Assembly: GCA_040877935.1 (NCBI GenBank)
Contig: JBBDNB010000056.1
Coordinates: forward strand, 1 to 49,969
Direction: 5' to 3'
From: Chitinophagales bacterium
Lineage (GTDB): Bacteria; Bacteroidota; Bacteroidia; Chitinophagales; CAIOSU01
DNA length: 49,969 nucleotides
The position numbers and the translations under genes are program-made. Below are positions 17,703 to 25,375 of the stretch, one piece after another. Below the pieces are notes generated by a model that was given only the letters and a program-made list of their open reading frames with translations, did no database searches and had not been told where the DNA came from. Every line of letters begins with the position of its first letter. Within the stretch, counting starts at the first letter, position 1.

Positions 17703-19109
17703 TTATTTTTGATCTGAAATTCCAAAAGCCTTTGGCTCGTGTAATTTACCAACTAATTCAGGATTATGGTTAAACCGGCCTTCTTCCGGCCCATTTTCAA
17801 GCTTTAATACACCTCTTGGGCAAACTGCCGAGCAAATTCCACAGCCCACACAGGAGGAGCGAACAATATTTTGCCCGCGTTGTGCATAGGCTTTCACATC
17901 AATACCCATTTCGCAGTAGGTAGAGCAATTGCCACAGGAAATACACTGGTCACCGTTTGTGGTAATCCTAAAGCGCGATTTAAAGCGCTGAAACAATCCG
18001 ATATATGCTGCCAGAGGGCAGCCGAAACGACACCACACGCGATTTCCTAAAATAGGGTAGAAGCCAACTCCGGCAACACCTGAAAAAGCCGCACCTATTA
18101 CAAAACCATAGGGGCGGGTGAAATATTCATAAATGCTAAGTCCAAGAAATCTATCAGAATTGGTGAAATAGCCGTATAAAACTACTATGGTGACAATTGT
18201 GATCAGCAGCAATACACCATGCACCATCCATCGTTCGATTTTCCAGGAGCGTAGTGTTTTTGTGGAATTGTGTCTAAAAGGATCTCCGGCAGTTTCTGCC
18301 AGTCCACCGCAGCCACATACCCAGGAGCAATACCAGCGTTTGCCGTAGAAATAACTGAATATGGGAGTGCCTACTGCAAATAGAAAAATCCCGAATACCA
18401 AATAAAACATTCCCAGGCTGCCTCCACTCAGCATATTGTCCAGGTGCCAGCTTTCAAAAAAATAGTGGTTCAAAGGCCATATATTTTTGATGTCTTTGGC
18501 AAAATAAGCCTTGTCATCGTGCATGCCTTCTAAAATTTGTGGTATCAAGTAGGCGGTGAACAGTTGAAAAAACATGACCGAAAGGGTGCGAATTGTCTGA
18601 TAGCGATTGTGCCTGTATTTCAATAAAAATTTATAACCCATAGCCAGAATGGCTACAGTATAAAGCGTACCATACACAAACCACTGATCGGCAGGCTCGC
18701 CTGTAAAAAATTGGCTCAATGGATCAAAAAGCGCAATGATACCGGTATTTGAACTGCTTTCATTTGCAAGACCGAGTGATGCCGGAAACCAGTAGAGCAG
18801 GACATAAAACCCGGTAAGGACTATTCCGATGGCCCAGGCTATTGCCCCTTTGTTGGTGAGTGCGGCATGATAAACACCATTGTTTTTAATCCCTTCGGGC
18901 TGCTTGCCGTAGGATGCATGTGCATACCATGCTGCTCCTGCAAAGAGCATAGCAATCGACAGGGGTAGAAAAATATTCGAATTAAGATGAACTCCTGCAA
19001 TGGTCACCAGTAGAATTAATATGCCAATAGAGCCTGTGGCCAGGGCAAGCTTTTGCTGAAGGTTTAATCCTGCGGAATCGGGGTTGGCTATGGAAATGCT
19101 TTCATTCAT
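17703..19109 (-). CDS. NapH/CcoG-like polyferredoxin membrane protein
   Basis: 468 residues. About six to eight membrane helices (from residue 25 to 360) are interrupted by cysteine motifs YCSWVCGCGG and RFGCPLAA, as in NapH/NosR/RdxA proteins. They are followed by a C-terminal pair of [4Fe-4S] binding sites: CISCGNCSTYC with EM, and CVGCGICSAVCP. It should pass electrons across or along the inner membrane. The next gene upstream is an FAD oxidoreductase ending 20 bases away, which could supply electrons from NAD(P)H. No nitrate, nitrous oxide or cytochrome oxidase genes accompany it, so the final acceptor is unknown. Confidence 0.88.
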   Translation of the reverse strand: MNESISIANPDSAGLNLQQKLALATGSIGILILLVTIAGVHLNSNIFLPLSIAMLFAGAAWYAHASYGKQPEGIKNNGVYHAALTNKGAIAWAIGIVLTGFYVLLYWFPASLGLANESSSNTGIIALFDPLSQFFTGEPADQWFVYGTLYTVAILAMGYKFLLKYRHNRYQTIRTLSVMFFQLFTAYLIPQILEGMHDDKAYFAKDIKNIWPLNHYFFESWHLDNMLSGGSLGMFYLVFGIFLFAVGTPIFSYFYGKRWYCSWVCGCGGLAETAGDPFRHNSTKTLRSWKIERWMVHGVLLLITIVTIVVLYGYFTNSDRFLGLSIYEYFTRPYGFVIGAAFSGVAGVGFYPILGNRVWCRFGCPLAAYIGLFQRFKSRFRITTNGDQCISCGNCSTYCEMGIDVKAYAQRGQNIVRSSCVGCGICSAVCPRGVLKLENGPEEGRFNHNPELVGKLHEPKAFGISDQK

Positions 19110-19129
19110 AATAGTTCATGAGTTTAATG

Positions 19130-20467
19130 TTAATTCAATTTGAAAATATTCATCAGGCTTTTCTTTTTCAGTTTCACATAGGCATTGTTTTCTGCATTGT
19201 ATTTTTCAACAATTTCTTTTTCGTGTTTTTTATAAAACTCAGGATCAAAATTGGCATCTTTCAGGTGTTCTAAAACATACTCCACCGTTCTTTTTTCAGT
19301 AAGCCAGCGATCCATGATTTCATGCCGCAGACGTATGCCCAAAGCATTTATACCCTTGAAAACTTTGTCGGTTTTATCAAAAACAAAATGCAGGGCTTTT
19401 TTGCCAGATAGGTCTTCCCAATAAAAATCTTGCTCATTGTCTTGGAGCTTCGGCATCACCCAACCGTAGGTTTGGTATTCTATATCAAAAAATTTAGCTG
19501 AATTGAACCAATTGCCGGGCGCATAGGCTGTTCTTTTATGGCTGAGGGTTTGCGCCAAAGCCTCCCCATGCATTCGACCGGTGTACCACACCTGCTCTAT
19601 GTTTCTGCGATTGTATCCGGGCGACTCCTTAAACTGTGCACAGTCACCAATGGCATAGACATCTTCGATATTGGTTTCCAGGTATTCATTGACCAAAATA
19701 CCTTTTTCGGTTTCAATCCCTGAGTTTTTCAGAAATTCAATATTGGGATGTACACCCACTGTTAGCCCTACAAATTGGCACTCAATTTTTTCGCCAGACT
19801 TGGTGATAATGGCTTTTACTTTTCCGTTTTCATCGCCTTCTATGGATTCCAGTTCGGTGGATAATTGCAAATCAATGCCGTGTTCGCGGATATGCCTGCC
19901 AATAAGTTCTGACTCTAGCGGTGGCAATACATTGTTCCAAAAGCCGGATTCCCGTACTAAAAATGAAACAGGGATATTCCTTGAATGCAGCATTTCCACC
20001 ATCTCTATGCCGATCAAGCCACCCCCGACAACCACTGCACGGGAAATGTCTTTGGTGTTTTCCTCCATCAGTTCCAAATCGGGATAGCTGTACAAGCCCT
20101 GTACGCCTTTCAAATCCTGGCCCGACCAGCCGAATTTATTGGATTTGCTGCCGCTGGCAATTACCAGCTTATCGTAACTGATTTCAGCACTGTTTTTTAA
20201 AGAAAGCTTTTTATTGTCGGTATCCACATTTTCAACAAAACCATAAAACAGTTCAATGCGGTTTTTCTCCCAGAAAAAATCCTCATAGGGTTTGGTATCC
20301 ACGTAGCGCATGTGTCCCATATAAATGTACATGAGTGCAGTGCGCGAGAAAAAATGTTTGGTTTCAGCAGAAATGACCGTAATGCGGTGGTCGCTGTTTT
20401 TGCGAATATGACGGGCACAGGTAATGCCCGAAATTCCATTTCCAATTATGACAATGTGCTCTTGCAT
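19130..20467 (-). CDS. NAD(P)/FAD-dependent oxidoreductase
   Basis: 445 residues. An N-terminal FAD dinucleotide motif (IIGNGISGITCARHI) is followed by a second nucleotide-binding motif near residue 145 (VVVGGGLIGIEM). The DVYAIGDCAQF block contacts FAD. This is the rubredoxin-/nitrite-reductase-type reductase fold; there is no fused rubredoxin or Fe-S domain. It probably reduces the neighbouring Fe-S membrane protein using NAD(P)H. It belongs to a conserved-looking set with a DUF547 lipoprotein and a TIGR04282 glycosyltransferase upstream. Confidence 0.9.
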   Translation of the reverse strand: MQEHIVIIGNGISGITCARHIRKNSDHRITVISAETKHFFSRTALMYIYMGHMRYVDTKPYEDFFWEKNRIELFYGFVENVDTDNKKLSLKNSAEISYDKLVIASGSKSNKFGWSGQDLKGVQGLYSYPDLELMEENTKDISRAVVVGGGLIGIEMVEMLHSRNIPVSFLVRESGFWNNVLPPLESELIGRHIREHGIDLQLSTELESIEGDENGKVKAIITKSGEKIECQFVGLTVGVHPNIEFLKNSGIETEKGILVNEYLETNIEDVYAIGDCAQFKESPGYNRRNIEQVWYTGRMHGEALAQTLSHKRTAYAPGNWFNSAKFFDIEYQTYGWVMPKLQDNEQDFYWEDLSGKKALHFVFDKTDKVFKGINALGIRLRHEIMDRWLTEKRTVEYVLEHLKDANFDPEFYKKHEKEIVEKYNAENNAYVKLKKKSLMNIFKLN

Positions 20468-20502
20468 TTATTATCAAGTTAAAGGTTGAACCAACTCTGA
20501 AA

Positions 20503-20517
20503 AGCGGTCTGACCGCT
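20503..20517. repeat. REP-like hairpin AGCGGTCTGACCGCT
   Basis: Perfect inverted repeat, 5-bp stem and TCTGA loop, preceded by AAA. Related copies lie at 42549-42563 and 42614-42628, so it is a dispersed palindrome rather than a local operator. In this place it sits between two co-oriented genes and could trim or attenuate the transcript. Confidence 0.6.
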
Positions 20518-20562
20518 ATACATCATGGTTTTTATTTTCCGAGAGGACTCTTGATCCTCGCT

Positions 20563-21339
20563 TTATTTAAAATTCTCTTTTTCATTCAAAGCCCAGTTGT
20601 ATTCCATGTATTCGATTTCTGTATTTTCTGTTATTTTCACCGGAGCGTATTGATTCAGGTATTCAATCAAAGTCATTTCCTCGGTAAAATCACCGGTAAA
20701 CCATTTGAAAATTTTAGAAATGCGGGGCTGCTCTACCGAAACCTGATTGCGCAGAGTATCGCTTAAAAATTCCCTGGCACTATTATCCAATTGTTGCTCT
20801 AAGCTCTTGGCTTCAAAGGCTTCTCTGCGTAATTTAGGACAGGAAACCGATGCGCAAACAATGGCGAAATGTATGCGTGGTTCTTCGAGTTTTTTGCGCA
20901 ATTGTCCGTGTTCTACCAGGTTCAGATCCATTTGCTGTTCTCCAATTTTGAAAAATTTAATGTCCCAGGGAGTCGTAACAAAAGGAATATTGATTTTACT
21001 ACCGATGTCTTTGATGCTTTCCACAGGATAATGATCAATGATTAATTTTACGGTAAAAGCATTGTACACATTGATCCAGTAGGCAATTTGTTCTTCCCGG
21101 CTCCATTTATCATCATCGGGCGGGGTGTTGCTCAATAGTTCAAGATAGGTGTTGAGTGCACTGCTGTCTTTTATAAAACCAGGGTAATTTACAGCTCCGT
21201 TTTCTGCCACATGTTTTTTTAACAACTGAGTCCAGTTATCGTGATTGGGAGCTGAAGTGCCGCTGCCTTTAAAATTCACCGAACGACAGGACAGGAATAG
21301 GCTGGCGATGATTAGAAAAAATAAAGTTGTTCTTCTCAT
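20563..21339 (-). CDS. DUF547 domain lipoprotein
   Basis: 258 residues with a lipoprotein signal (LFLSCRS, Cys18). The DUF547 core is clear: NYPGFIKDSSALNTYLELL, EEQIAYWINVYNAFTVKLI, HFAIVCASVSCPKLRREAF. The 'WINVYNA' and 'C.S.SCP' blocks are family hallmarks, and a cysteine/histidine arrangement recalls transglutaminase-like enzymes, but the biochemical role is not established. It overlaps the TIGR04282 glycosyltransferase gene by 4 bases. A larger DUF547 paralogue fused to a beta-barrel lies 4 kb away at 25376-26947 in the same strand run. Confidence 0.88.
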   Translation of the reverse strand: MRRTTLFFLIIASLFLSCRSVNFKGSGTSAPNHDNWTQLLKKHVAENGAVNYPGFIKDSSALNTYLELLSNTPPDDDKWSREEQIAYWINVYNAFTVKLIIDHYPVESIKDIGSKINIPFVTTPWDIKFFKIGEQQMDLNLVEHGQLRKKLEEPRIHFAIVCASVSCPKLRREAFEAKSLEQQLDNSAREFLSDTLRNQVSVEQPRISKIFKWFTGDFTEEMTLIEYLNQYAPVKITENTEIEYMEYNWALNEKENFK

Positions 21340-21959
21340 GCCATTCCTGTTTTACTGTCTTCCTGAATTTGCTGAAAAGCAATATAATCTTCCATAGTAT
21401 CTATATCTATCAGTTCGGGCAATATATAGGTTTTTAATTGCAAAGCCTTTAAATCTTTTAAAGTGTCGAGAAAAACTGAAGTGCTGCTCCATTTTTTGTT
21501 TTCAAACAAAGTCCTGTGCTGCTTTTTCATCCCAAGTAAATAATAACCCCCATCATTTGCGGGACCAATTACTGCATCGTGATTGTCCAGTTTTTCAAAA
21601 GCGGTATCAAGGTGTATTGTATTAATCTGCGGACAATCGCTGCCAATTATAATGCAGTTTTTGTGTCCCAGGGAAAACACTTCTTCAAATGCCCGGCTCA
21701 TTCTTTTTCCCAGATCGGTTCCTTTTTGCAGTCTTTGGTGGAAGCCGTTTTTTGCCCAGGCATCACCGGTATCTATTTTATCCGAATAAAAAACATATTT
21801 CTCACAATTGCTTAGCTTCTTGCAGATTTGTAAAGTATAATTCAAAAGCTGAAGGTATATTTCTAATGCCTGGTCAATACTACTGCCCTCTGCCAACCTG
21901 GTTTTCACCATTCCGGCTACAGGGTTTTTTACAAATATGATGAGTGCGTTTTTATGCAT
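21336..21959 (-). CDS. TIGR04282-type (arsenosugar biosynthesis-like) glycosyltransferase
   Basis: 207 residues. Family landmarks are FVKNPVAGMVKTRLA at the N-terminus, the metal site IIGSDCPQI near the middle, and AVIGPANDGGYYLLGM. These belong to the DUF2064/TIGR04282 nucleotidyl/glycosyltransferases. The family name comes from clusters with ArsS; no arsS, arsM or other arsenic gene is visible here, so the substrate remains open. It begins the downstream half of the minus run, with its stop overlapping the start of the DUF547 lipoprotein gene. Confidence 0.88.
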   Translation of the reverse strand: MHKNALIIFVKNPVAGMVKTRLAEGSSIDQALEIYLQLLNYTLQICKKLSNCEKYVFYSDKIDTGDAWAKNGFHQRLQKGTDLGKRMSRAFEEVFSLGHKNCIIIGSDCPQINTIHLDTAFEKLDNHDAVIGPANDGGYYLLGMKKQHRTLFENKKWSSTSVFLDTLKDLKALQLKTYILPELIDIDTMEDYIAFQQIQEDSKTGMA

Positions 21960-22049
21960 TGGATTCAGTTATAGCATTTTGAAATTTAATACCGCTAAAG
22001 TAAAGTTGAACAAGCTATTGTAGTAAAATATAAAAATTCATAAACAATA

Positions 22050-22610
22050 TTAGGGCAAGTTATTTAATATATCTTTCACCTTAGCACGCTTTTTATAATC
22101 CGGGTCAAAATGTCTCCATACAACTTTTCCATCGGTTCCTATTATGTATGTAGCAGGAATGGGCAATCTTTGGCTGTCATCAGAATGCACTTCTTTTAAA
22201 TTTGCTCTTAGCAATGTATTGTATATTGCCCTGGAAATAGTGTCTGGTCGGAATGTCACATCAAAAGCATCAGAAATTTTATAGCCTTCATCGTACAATA
22301 ATGTAAATTCGGCACCGGTTTTGCTCATGGTTTTTTTTAAAAACTCTGATTTTTCAGGTGAAATTGCAACCACAGTAGCGCCTTTCTCATAGATTTGAGG
22401 CAATTGTTTTTGAATTTTACTCAAATGATTGTTACAGATCGGACACCACTGACCGCGATAAAATATCAATACTACCGGCCCTTTTTGCAAAGCCTTTGAT
22501 AATTGATAAACAGAGTCATTTTGGTTAATGGCAGAGAAGTCAGGTGCTTTTTCACCAACTTTCAATCCTTTTGCTTCCTTTACTTTTTTAAAATTTTGTT
22601 GTGTTTCCAT
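22050..22610 (-). CDS. Peroxiredoxin-like (AhpC/TSA family) protein
   Basis: 186 residues, no signal peptide. The thioredoxin fold contains FYRGQWCPICNNHL, with a peroxidatic-type cysteine and a second cysteine in a CxxC arrangement, then VVAISPEKSEFLKK and a GTDGKVVWRHFDPDY end. It probably reduces peroxides or acts as a thiol oxidoreductase in the cytoplasm. It lies downstream of the frameshifted P460 cytochrome and the MNIO operon, separated from them by a strong hairpin (22680-22724). It may be expressed by read-through as a redox-protection gene of that operon or stand alone. Confidence 0.87.
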   Translation of the reverse strand: METQQNFKKVKEAKGLKVGEKAPDFSAINQNDSVYQLSKALQKGPVVLIFYRGQWCPICNNHLSKIQKQLPQIYEKGATVVAISPEKSEFLKKTMSKTGAEFTLLYDEGYKISDAFDVTFRPDTISRAIYNTLLRANLKEVHSDDSQRLPIPATYIIGTDGKVVWRHFDPDYKKRAKVKDILNNLP

Positions 22611-22679
22611 AGTTCTTCATTCTTCATCAATACAAGGGCAATAATTGCTATTGCAAGCATTCTAAAGTGTTTTAATTGA

Positions 22680-22724
22680 CCTGCCCGGCAATATTTATTA
22701 TTCTGTTGCCTTATGCCGGGCAGG
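22680..22724 (-). terminator. Strong 11-bp hairpin downstream of the MNIO operon
   Basis: CCTGCCCGGCA (22680-22690) pairs perfectly with TGCCGGGCAGG (22714-22724) around a 23-base loop. It begins 9 bases after the P460 stop codon in the direction of transcription. No long U-tract follows, so it may be a terminator, a partial terminator or an mRNA 3'-end stabiliser. Confidence 0.6.
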
Positions 22725-22732
22725 CCAGGGTT

Positions 22733-23240
22733 TTATTTAGAAAATACAAAATCAGTTGAGGCTGAATTGTGGCAATTGCCGCACATTCCATTCATCAATA
22801 GTGCACCGCGCATTACTTCGCCTGAGTTTGGATCTTCTGCAATGCTGCCATCAGCATGAACCACTCCCATCCATTGTTGGCGGGGTGAAAGAACCACCTC
22901 TTTTTACCATTGCTGTGTATTGTTCAATCGTTTCGCCTGTATTTGTTGTTTTTTTGACAATTATAGTACCTACAGGGTATTCACTGGAAGATGGGGTTTG
23001 TCCGTCTTTAAAAAACACTTCTCTGGTAACAGTACTATCATTTCCCCCGTGCGTTGAACCAATTGCGGGGTCATACCCTTCAGCAGTATGATCTAAAGAC
23101 CAGGTTTCGAAATCAGAAAAGGATGATGATTCTGCAATAAATTCATTCGGTTCTGTATCATCATCTTTGTCGCAAGCCTGAAGAATGAGTATTAAACTGA
23201 TTAAGGTTGACGCCATTAATAATAAATTGGTTTTTCTCAT
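22733..23240 (-). pseudogene. Cytochrome P460-type lipoprotein with c-type haem motif, reading frame broken
   Basis: The first 120 codons encode a lipoprotein (LILQAC lipobox, Cys23) with the P460 features HGGNDSTVTREVFF, YPVGTIIVKK and TAMVKRGGSF. That frame stops at 22851. In the other frames the family sequence continues: NNGWEWFML in one (about 22855-22881), then ADGSIAEDPNSG, RGALLMNGMCGNCH (CxxCH at 22769-22783) and TDFVFSK to a stop at 22733 in the next. Two single-base losses about 25 bases apart would explain this; one insertion also joins first and last frames but loses the WEWF block. It is either a recent pseudogene or contains sequence errors. The start lies 2 bases after the HvfC-like gene, so it belongs to the MNIO operon. 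Confidence 0.72.
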
Positions 23241-23242
23241 GA

Positions 23243-24016
23243 TTAAATATATTTAGGGTTAAAAAATCCAAGGATTAATCTGCTTTTTAGTGCAGATGTG
23301 ATAAATATTTCCAATGCTTTTTCAGCTTCTTCTTTTGCTGCATAACGCATAAATATTTCGAGCATGTCTTCATAATTGACTTGAATGCTTTCCTGAAACT
23401 GAAGCAATTCCATAAGCAATACATGGGCTGTACCAAGCTCAGTAAAAATAACATTGCCACTTTCCGGATGTCTGTGCAGTGAAAGCAGATAAAGTCCTTT
23501 ATCATAAGGCTTAATATCTTTTGCTTTTTTTAAGTGTACAGGGAATTCCAAAGAGCAAACTCTTATTTCCGGGTTTAGTATAAGCCCTTGTTCTTTATGA
23601 TCTCTTTCAGTATAATAGTCTGGCGTTTTTTCATCCTCCATCATATACACTTCAATTTCAAGCCACTCCATAAGAAGCAGGTCTATAATAAAGGGATATT
23701 TTTTTACGATTTTTAGATTGGATTCTCCTTTGAAATAAGTAAAGAACTCATAGGGCATTCGCCATATTTGTGGAGATTGACTTTTGTGAGAAATACGAAA
23801 TTCATTTACTAAACTGTCCCATTCCCCTTTACTTAATAAACTGTGTGTCAGAGGGTAAGCTTTTGTCAAGCTGTCATCAAAAACACCTTTAACAAGACGG
23901 TGGTATTGATGAACATGCTTTTCATCTACACCTGGTATAGAAGGAAGTATTCCTGTTTTACAAAATGAGGCGAGCTTGTTTTGATATCGAAGGGTTGATT
24001 CTTTAAGCAACTGCAT
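23243..24016 (-). CDS. HvfC/DUF2063-like partner of the MNIO enzyme
   Basis: 257 residues, soluble. The N-terminal third (YQNKLASFCKTG, YHRLVKGVFDDSLTKAYPLTHSLL) matches the DUF2063 'putative DNA-binding' domain. In HvfC, BufC and related proteins this domain binds the RiPP precursor and delivers it to the MNIO oxidase. The C-terminal half (about 120-257) holds a second domain with HRHPESGNVIFTELGTAHVLLMELL, as in longer members of the family. It overlaps the MNIO gene by 14 bases, strong evidence for a joint complex. Confidence 0.85.
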   Translation of the reverse strand: MQLLKESTLRYQNKLASFCKTGILPSIPGVDEKHVHQYHRLVKGVFDDSLTKAYPLTHSLLSKGEWDSLVNEFRISHKSQSPQIWRMPYEFFTYFKGESNLKIVKKYPFIIDLLLMEWLEIEVYMMEDEKTPDYYTERDHKEQGLILNPEIRVCSLEFPVHLKKAKDIKPYDKGLYLLSLHRHPESGNVIFTELGTAHVLLMELLQFQESIQVNYEDMLEIFMRYAAKEEAEKALEIFITSALKSRLILGFFNPKYI

Positions 24017-24833
24017 TTTCTATAGATTTTAGAGCATTGCGTTTTATATTTTTCAATCGATTTATTTCGTATTGTAAATCTTTCATTTCCGGAATATTGA
24101 AATCTCTTTCAAGAAGTACAGGGAGGTCTAAATTTGTGGTTTTTATGGCATAATCGAAAAGTTCATATACAGGGTCGATTATTGCTTTGCCATGTGTGTC
24201 AATAATTAGGTCATCGCTGATTTTTTCGTGGCCGGCCATATGCATGTATGCTATGCGATCAAAGGGCAGTTGGTCAATATACTCTCTACTATTGTATTGG
24301 TGATTGAAGCTGTTTACATAAATGTTGTTGATATCAAGTAGCAGTAGGCAGTCGGCTTCTTCCAAGACAGCATTCACAAAATCAATTTCACTCATTTCGG
24401 CTGCAACAGGGGAATAATAGCTGACTATTTCAATAGCAATCCTTTGTTCTAAAAAATCCTGTACTTTTCTGATTTTTGAGGCAACATGTTTTACTGCATC
24501 ATCTGTAAAAGGAATAGGGAGCAGATCATATAGGTGTGCATTAGAACATTTAGAGAAACTTAAATGCTCAGAATAGATCAGTGCACCGGTTTCGTTTAGA
24601 AATTTTTTGACTTTTGCTAAAAATTCGTAATCTAAATCATCGGGGCTACCTACTGATAAAGAAAGGCCGTGTGTGTAAAGCGGATATTTTTCCAATGCTT
24701 TCTTCAATTCTTTTTTCCAGTAGCCGCCTATTTCTATCCAGTTTTCAGGAGCCAGCTCTATAAAATCCGGTTTTATTCCTGAAGCATCTATTACTTCGCG
24801 TGAAAAATCTTTTCTAAATCCTATTCCAACCAT
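24003..24833 (-). CDS. MNIO family oxidase (DUF692; MbnB/HvfB/BufB-like)
   Basis: 276 residues from the start chosen here (ATG at 24833, MVGIGFRKDF). An upstream ATG at 24881 is in frame but lies in a hairpin and would add 16 unconserved residues. The TIM-barrel multinuclear iron oxidase signature is complete: IELAPENWIEIGG, THGLSLSVGS, YSEHLSFS, LLLDINNIYVN, YMHMAGH, DTHGKAI and LLERDFN, supplying the His/Glu/Asp/Asn iron ligands. Family members oxidise cysteines of precursor peptides to thiooxazole or oxazolone-thioamide groups. The gene is preceded by a small Cys-motif precursor and followed by its HvfC-like partner. Confidence 0.93.
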   Translation of the reverse strand: MVGIGFRKDFSREVIDASGIKPDFIELAPENWIEIGGYWKKELKKALEKYPLYTHGLSLSVGSPDDLDYEFLAKVKKFLNETGALIYSEHLSFSKCSNAHLYDLLPIPFTDDAVKHVASKIRKVQDFLEQRIAIEIVSYYSPVAAEMSEIDFVNAVLEEADCLLLLDINNIYVNSFNHQYNSREYIDQLPFDRIAYMHMAGHEKISDDLIIDTHGKAIIDPVYELFDYAIKTTNLDLPVLLERDFNIPEMKDLQYEINRLKNIKRNALKSIENAVA

Positions 24834-24852
24834 AGCCTTGCTTTTATGATGA

Positions 24853-24881
24853 ATGATGCCGGCAATAGTTACCGGCATCAT
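24853..24881 (-). promoter_or_regulatory. Intergenic hairpin between precursor peptide and MNIO genes
   Basis: ATGATGCCGG (24853-24862) pairs perfectly with CCGGCATCAT (24872-24881) around a 9-base loop. It lies after the precursor stop and before the chosen MNIO start. No U-tract follows, so partial termination or mRNA processing that keeps precursor levels higher than enzyme levels is more likely than full termination, as in many RiPP operons. Confidence 0.6.
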
Positions 24882-24894
24882 ATCTAATCATCAA

Positions 24895-25284
24895 TTATGC
24901 ACATGTAGCTTCTTTGCTTTTACTTTCGCTTTTTTCGCTTTTCTTTTTGTCGGCTTTTGAGTCTTCTTTTCCACCGCAATTGGCCTCGGCAGATTTACTT
25001 TCTGTTTTTGCCTTTTTTGCATCATCCCCGCAATTGCCATCACCACATTTGGCCTCGGCATCTTTGGTTTCTGATTTTTGGGCTTTCTTACTGTCCTTTT
25101 CACCGCAAGTCAATTCCAAAGACAATTCATCAGAGTGATTTATTGCTTCGTTAGAAAGAGTGGATCTGATTTCTCCACCTGAACCCAGGGTTTTAAAATT
25201 TAATGAATTTGAAGCGCTGATGCTTCCTCCACTGATCATCACTCCTGATACCAGCGAGCCAATGATGAATTTTTTACTGTTCAT
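24895..25284 (-). CDS. Bufferin/HvfA-like RiPP precursor peptide (predicted copper-binding)
   Basis: 129 residues from the start chosen (ATG at 25284, MNSKKFIIGS). A longer frame from 25329 would put a charged, Cys-containing stretch before the signal peptide. A Sec-type signal (about residues 1-24) is followed by a Lys/Ser/Glu-rich low-complexity chain. All five cysteines of the mature part sit in [E/D]-x-x-C-[G/A] contexts: ELTCG (C60), EAKCG (C80), DGNCG (C85), EANCG (C103) and EATCA (C128). This closely resembles the EGKCG motifs modified in HvfA and the cysteines of bufferins. It directly precedes an MNIO gene. Likely exported to the periplasm to bind copper or another soft metal. Confidence 0.85.
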   Translation of the reverse strand: MNSKKFIIGSLVSGVMISGGSISASNSLNFKTLGSGGEIRSTLSNEAINHSDELSLELTCGEKDSKKAQKSETKDAEAKCGDGNCGDDAKKAKTESKSAEANCGGKEDSKADKKKSEKSESKSKEATCA

Positions 25285-25375
25285 GGTTTTTTGTTTTTGT
25301 TTGACAGAATAGTCGCAGCAAAAAACCAATCCTTACAAGTAATGAAAAAAAGAAAAGGAGCTTATAACATTTGGC

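Noticed and set aside
21336-21959. Arsenosugar biosynthesis cluster
   Set aside because: Only the TIGR04282 glycosyltransferase is present; no arsS or arsM was found in the window.
24853-24881. Upstream ATG at 24881 as the MNIO start
   Set aside because: It lies within the perfect hairpin, and the family normally begins at the MVGIG-like residues encoded from 24833.
25285-25329. Longer start of the precursor peptide at 25329
   Set aside because: It would place a charged, two-cysteine stretch before an otherwise normal Sec signal peptide.
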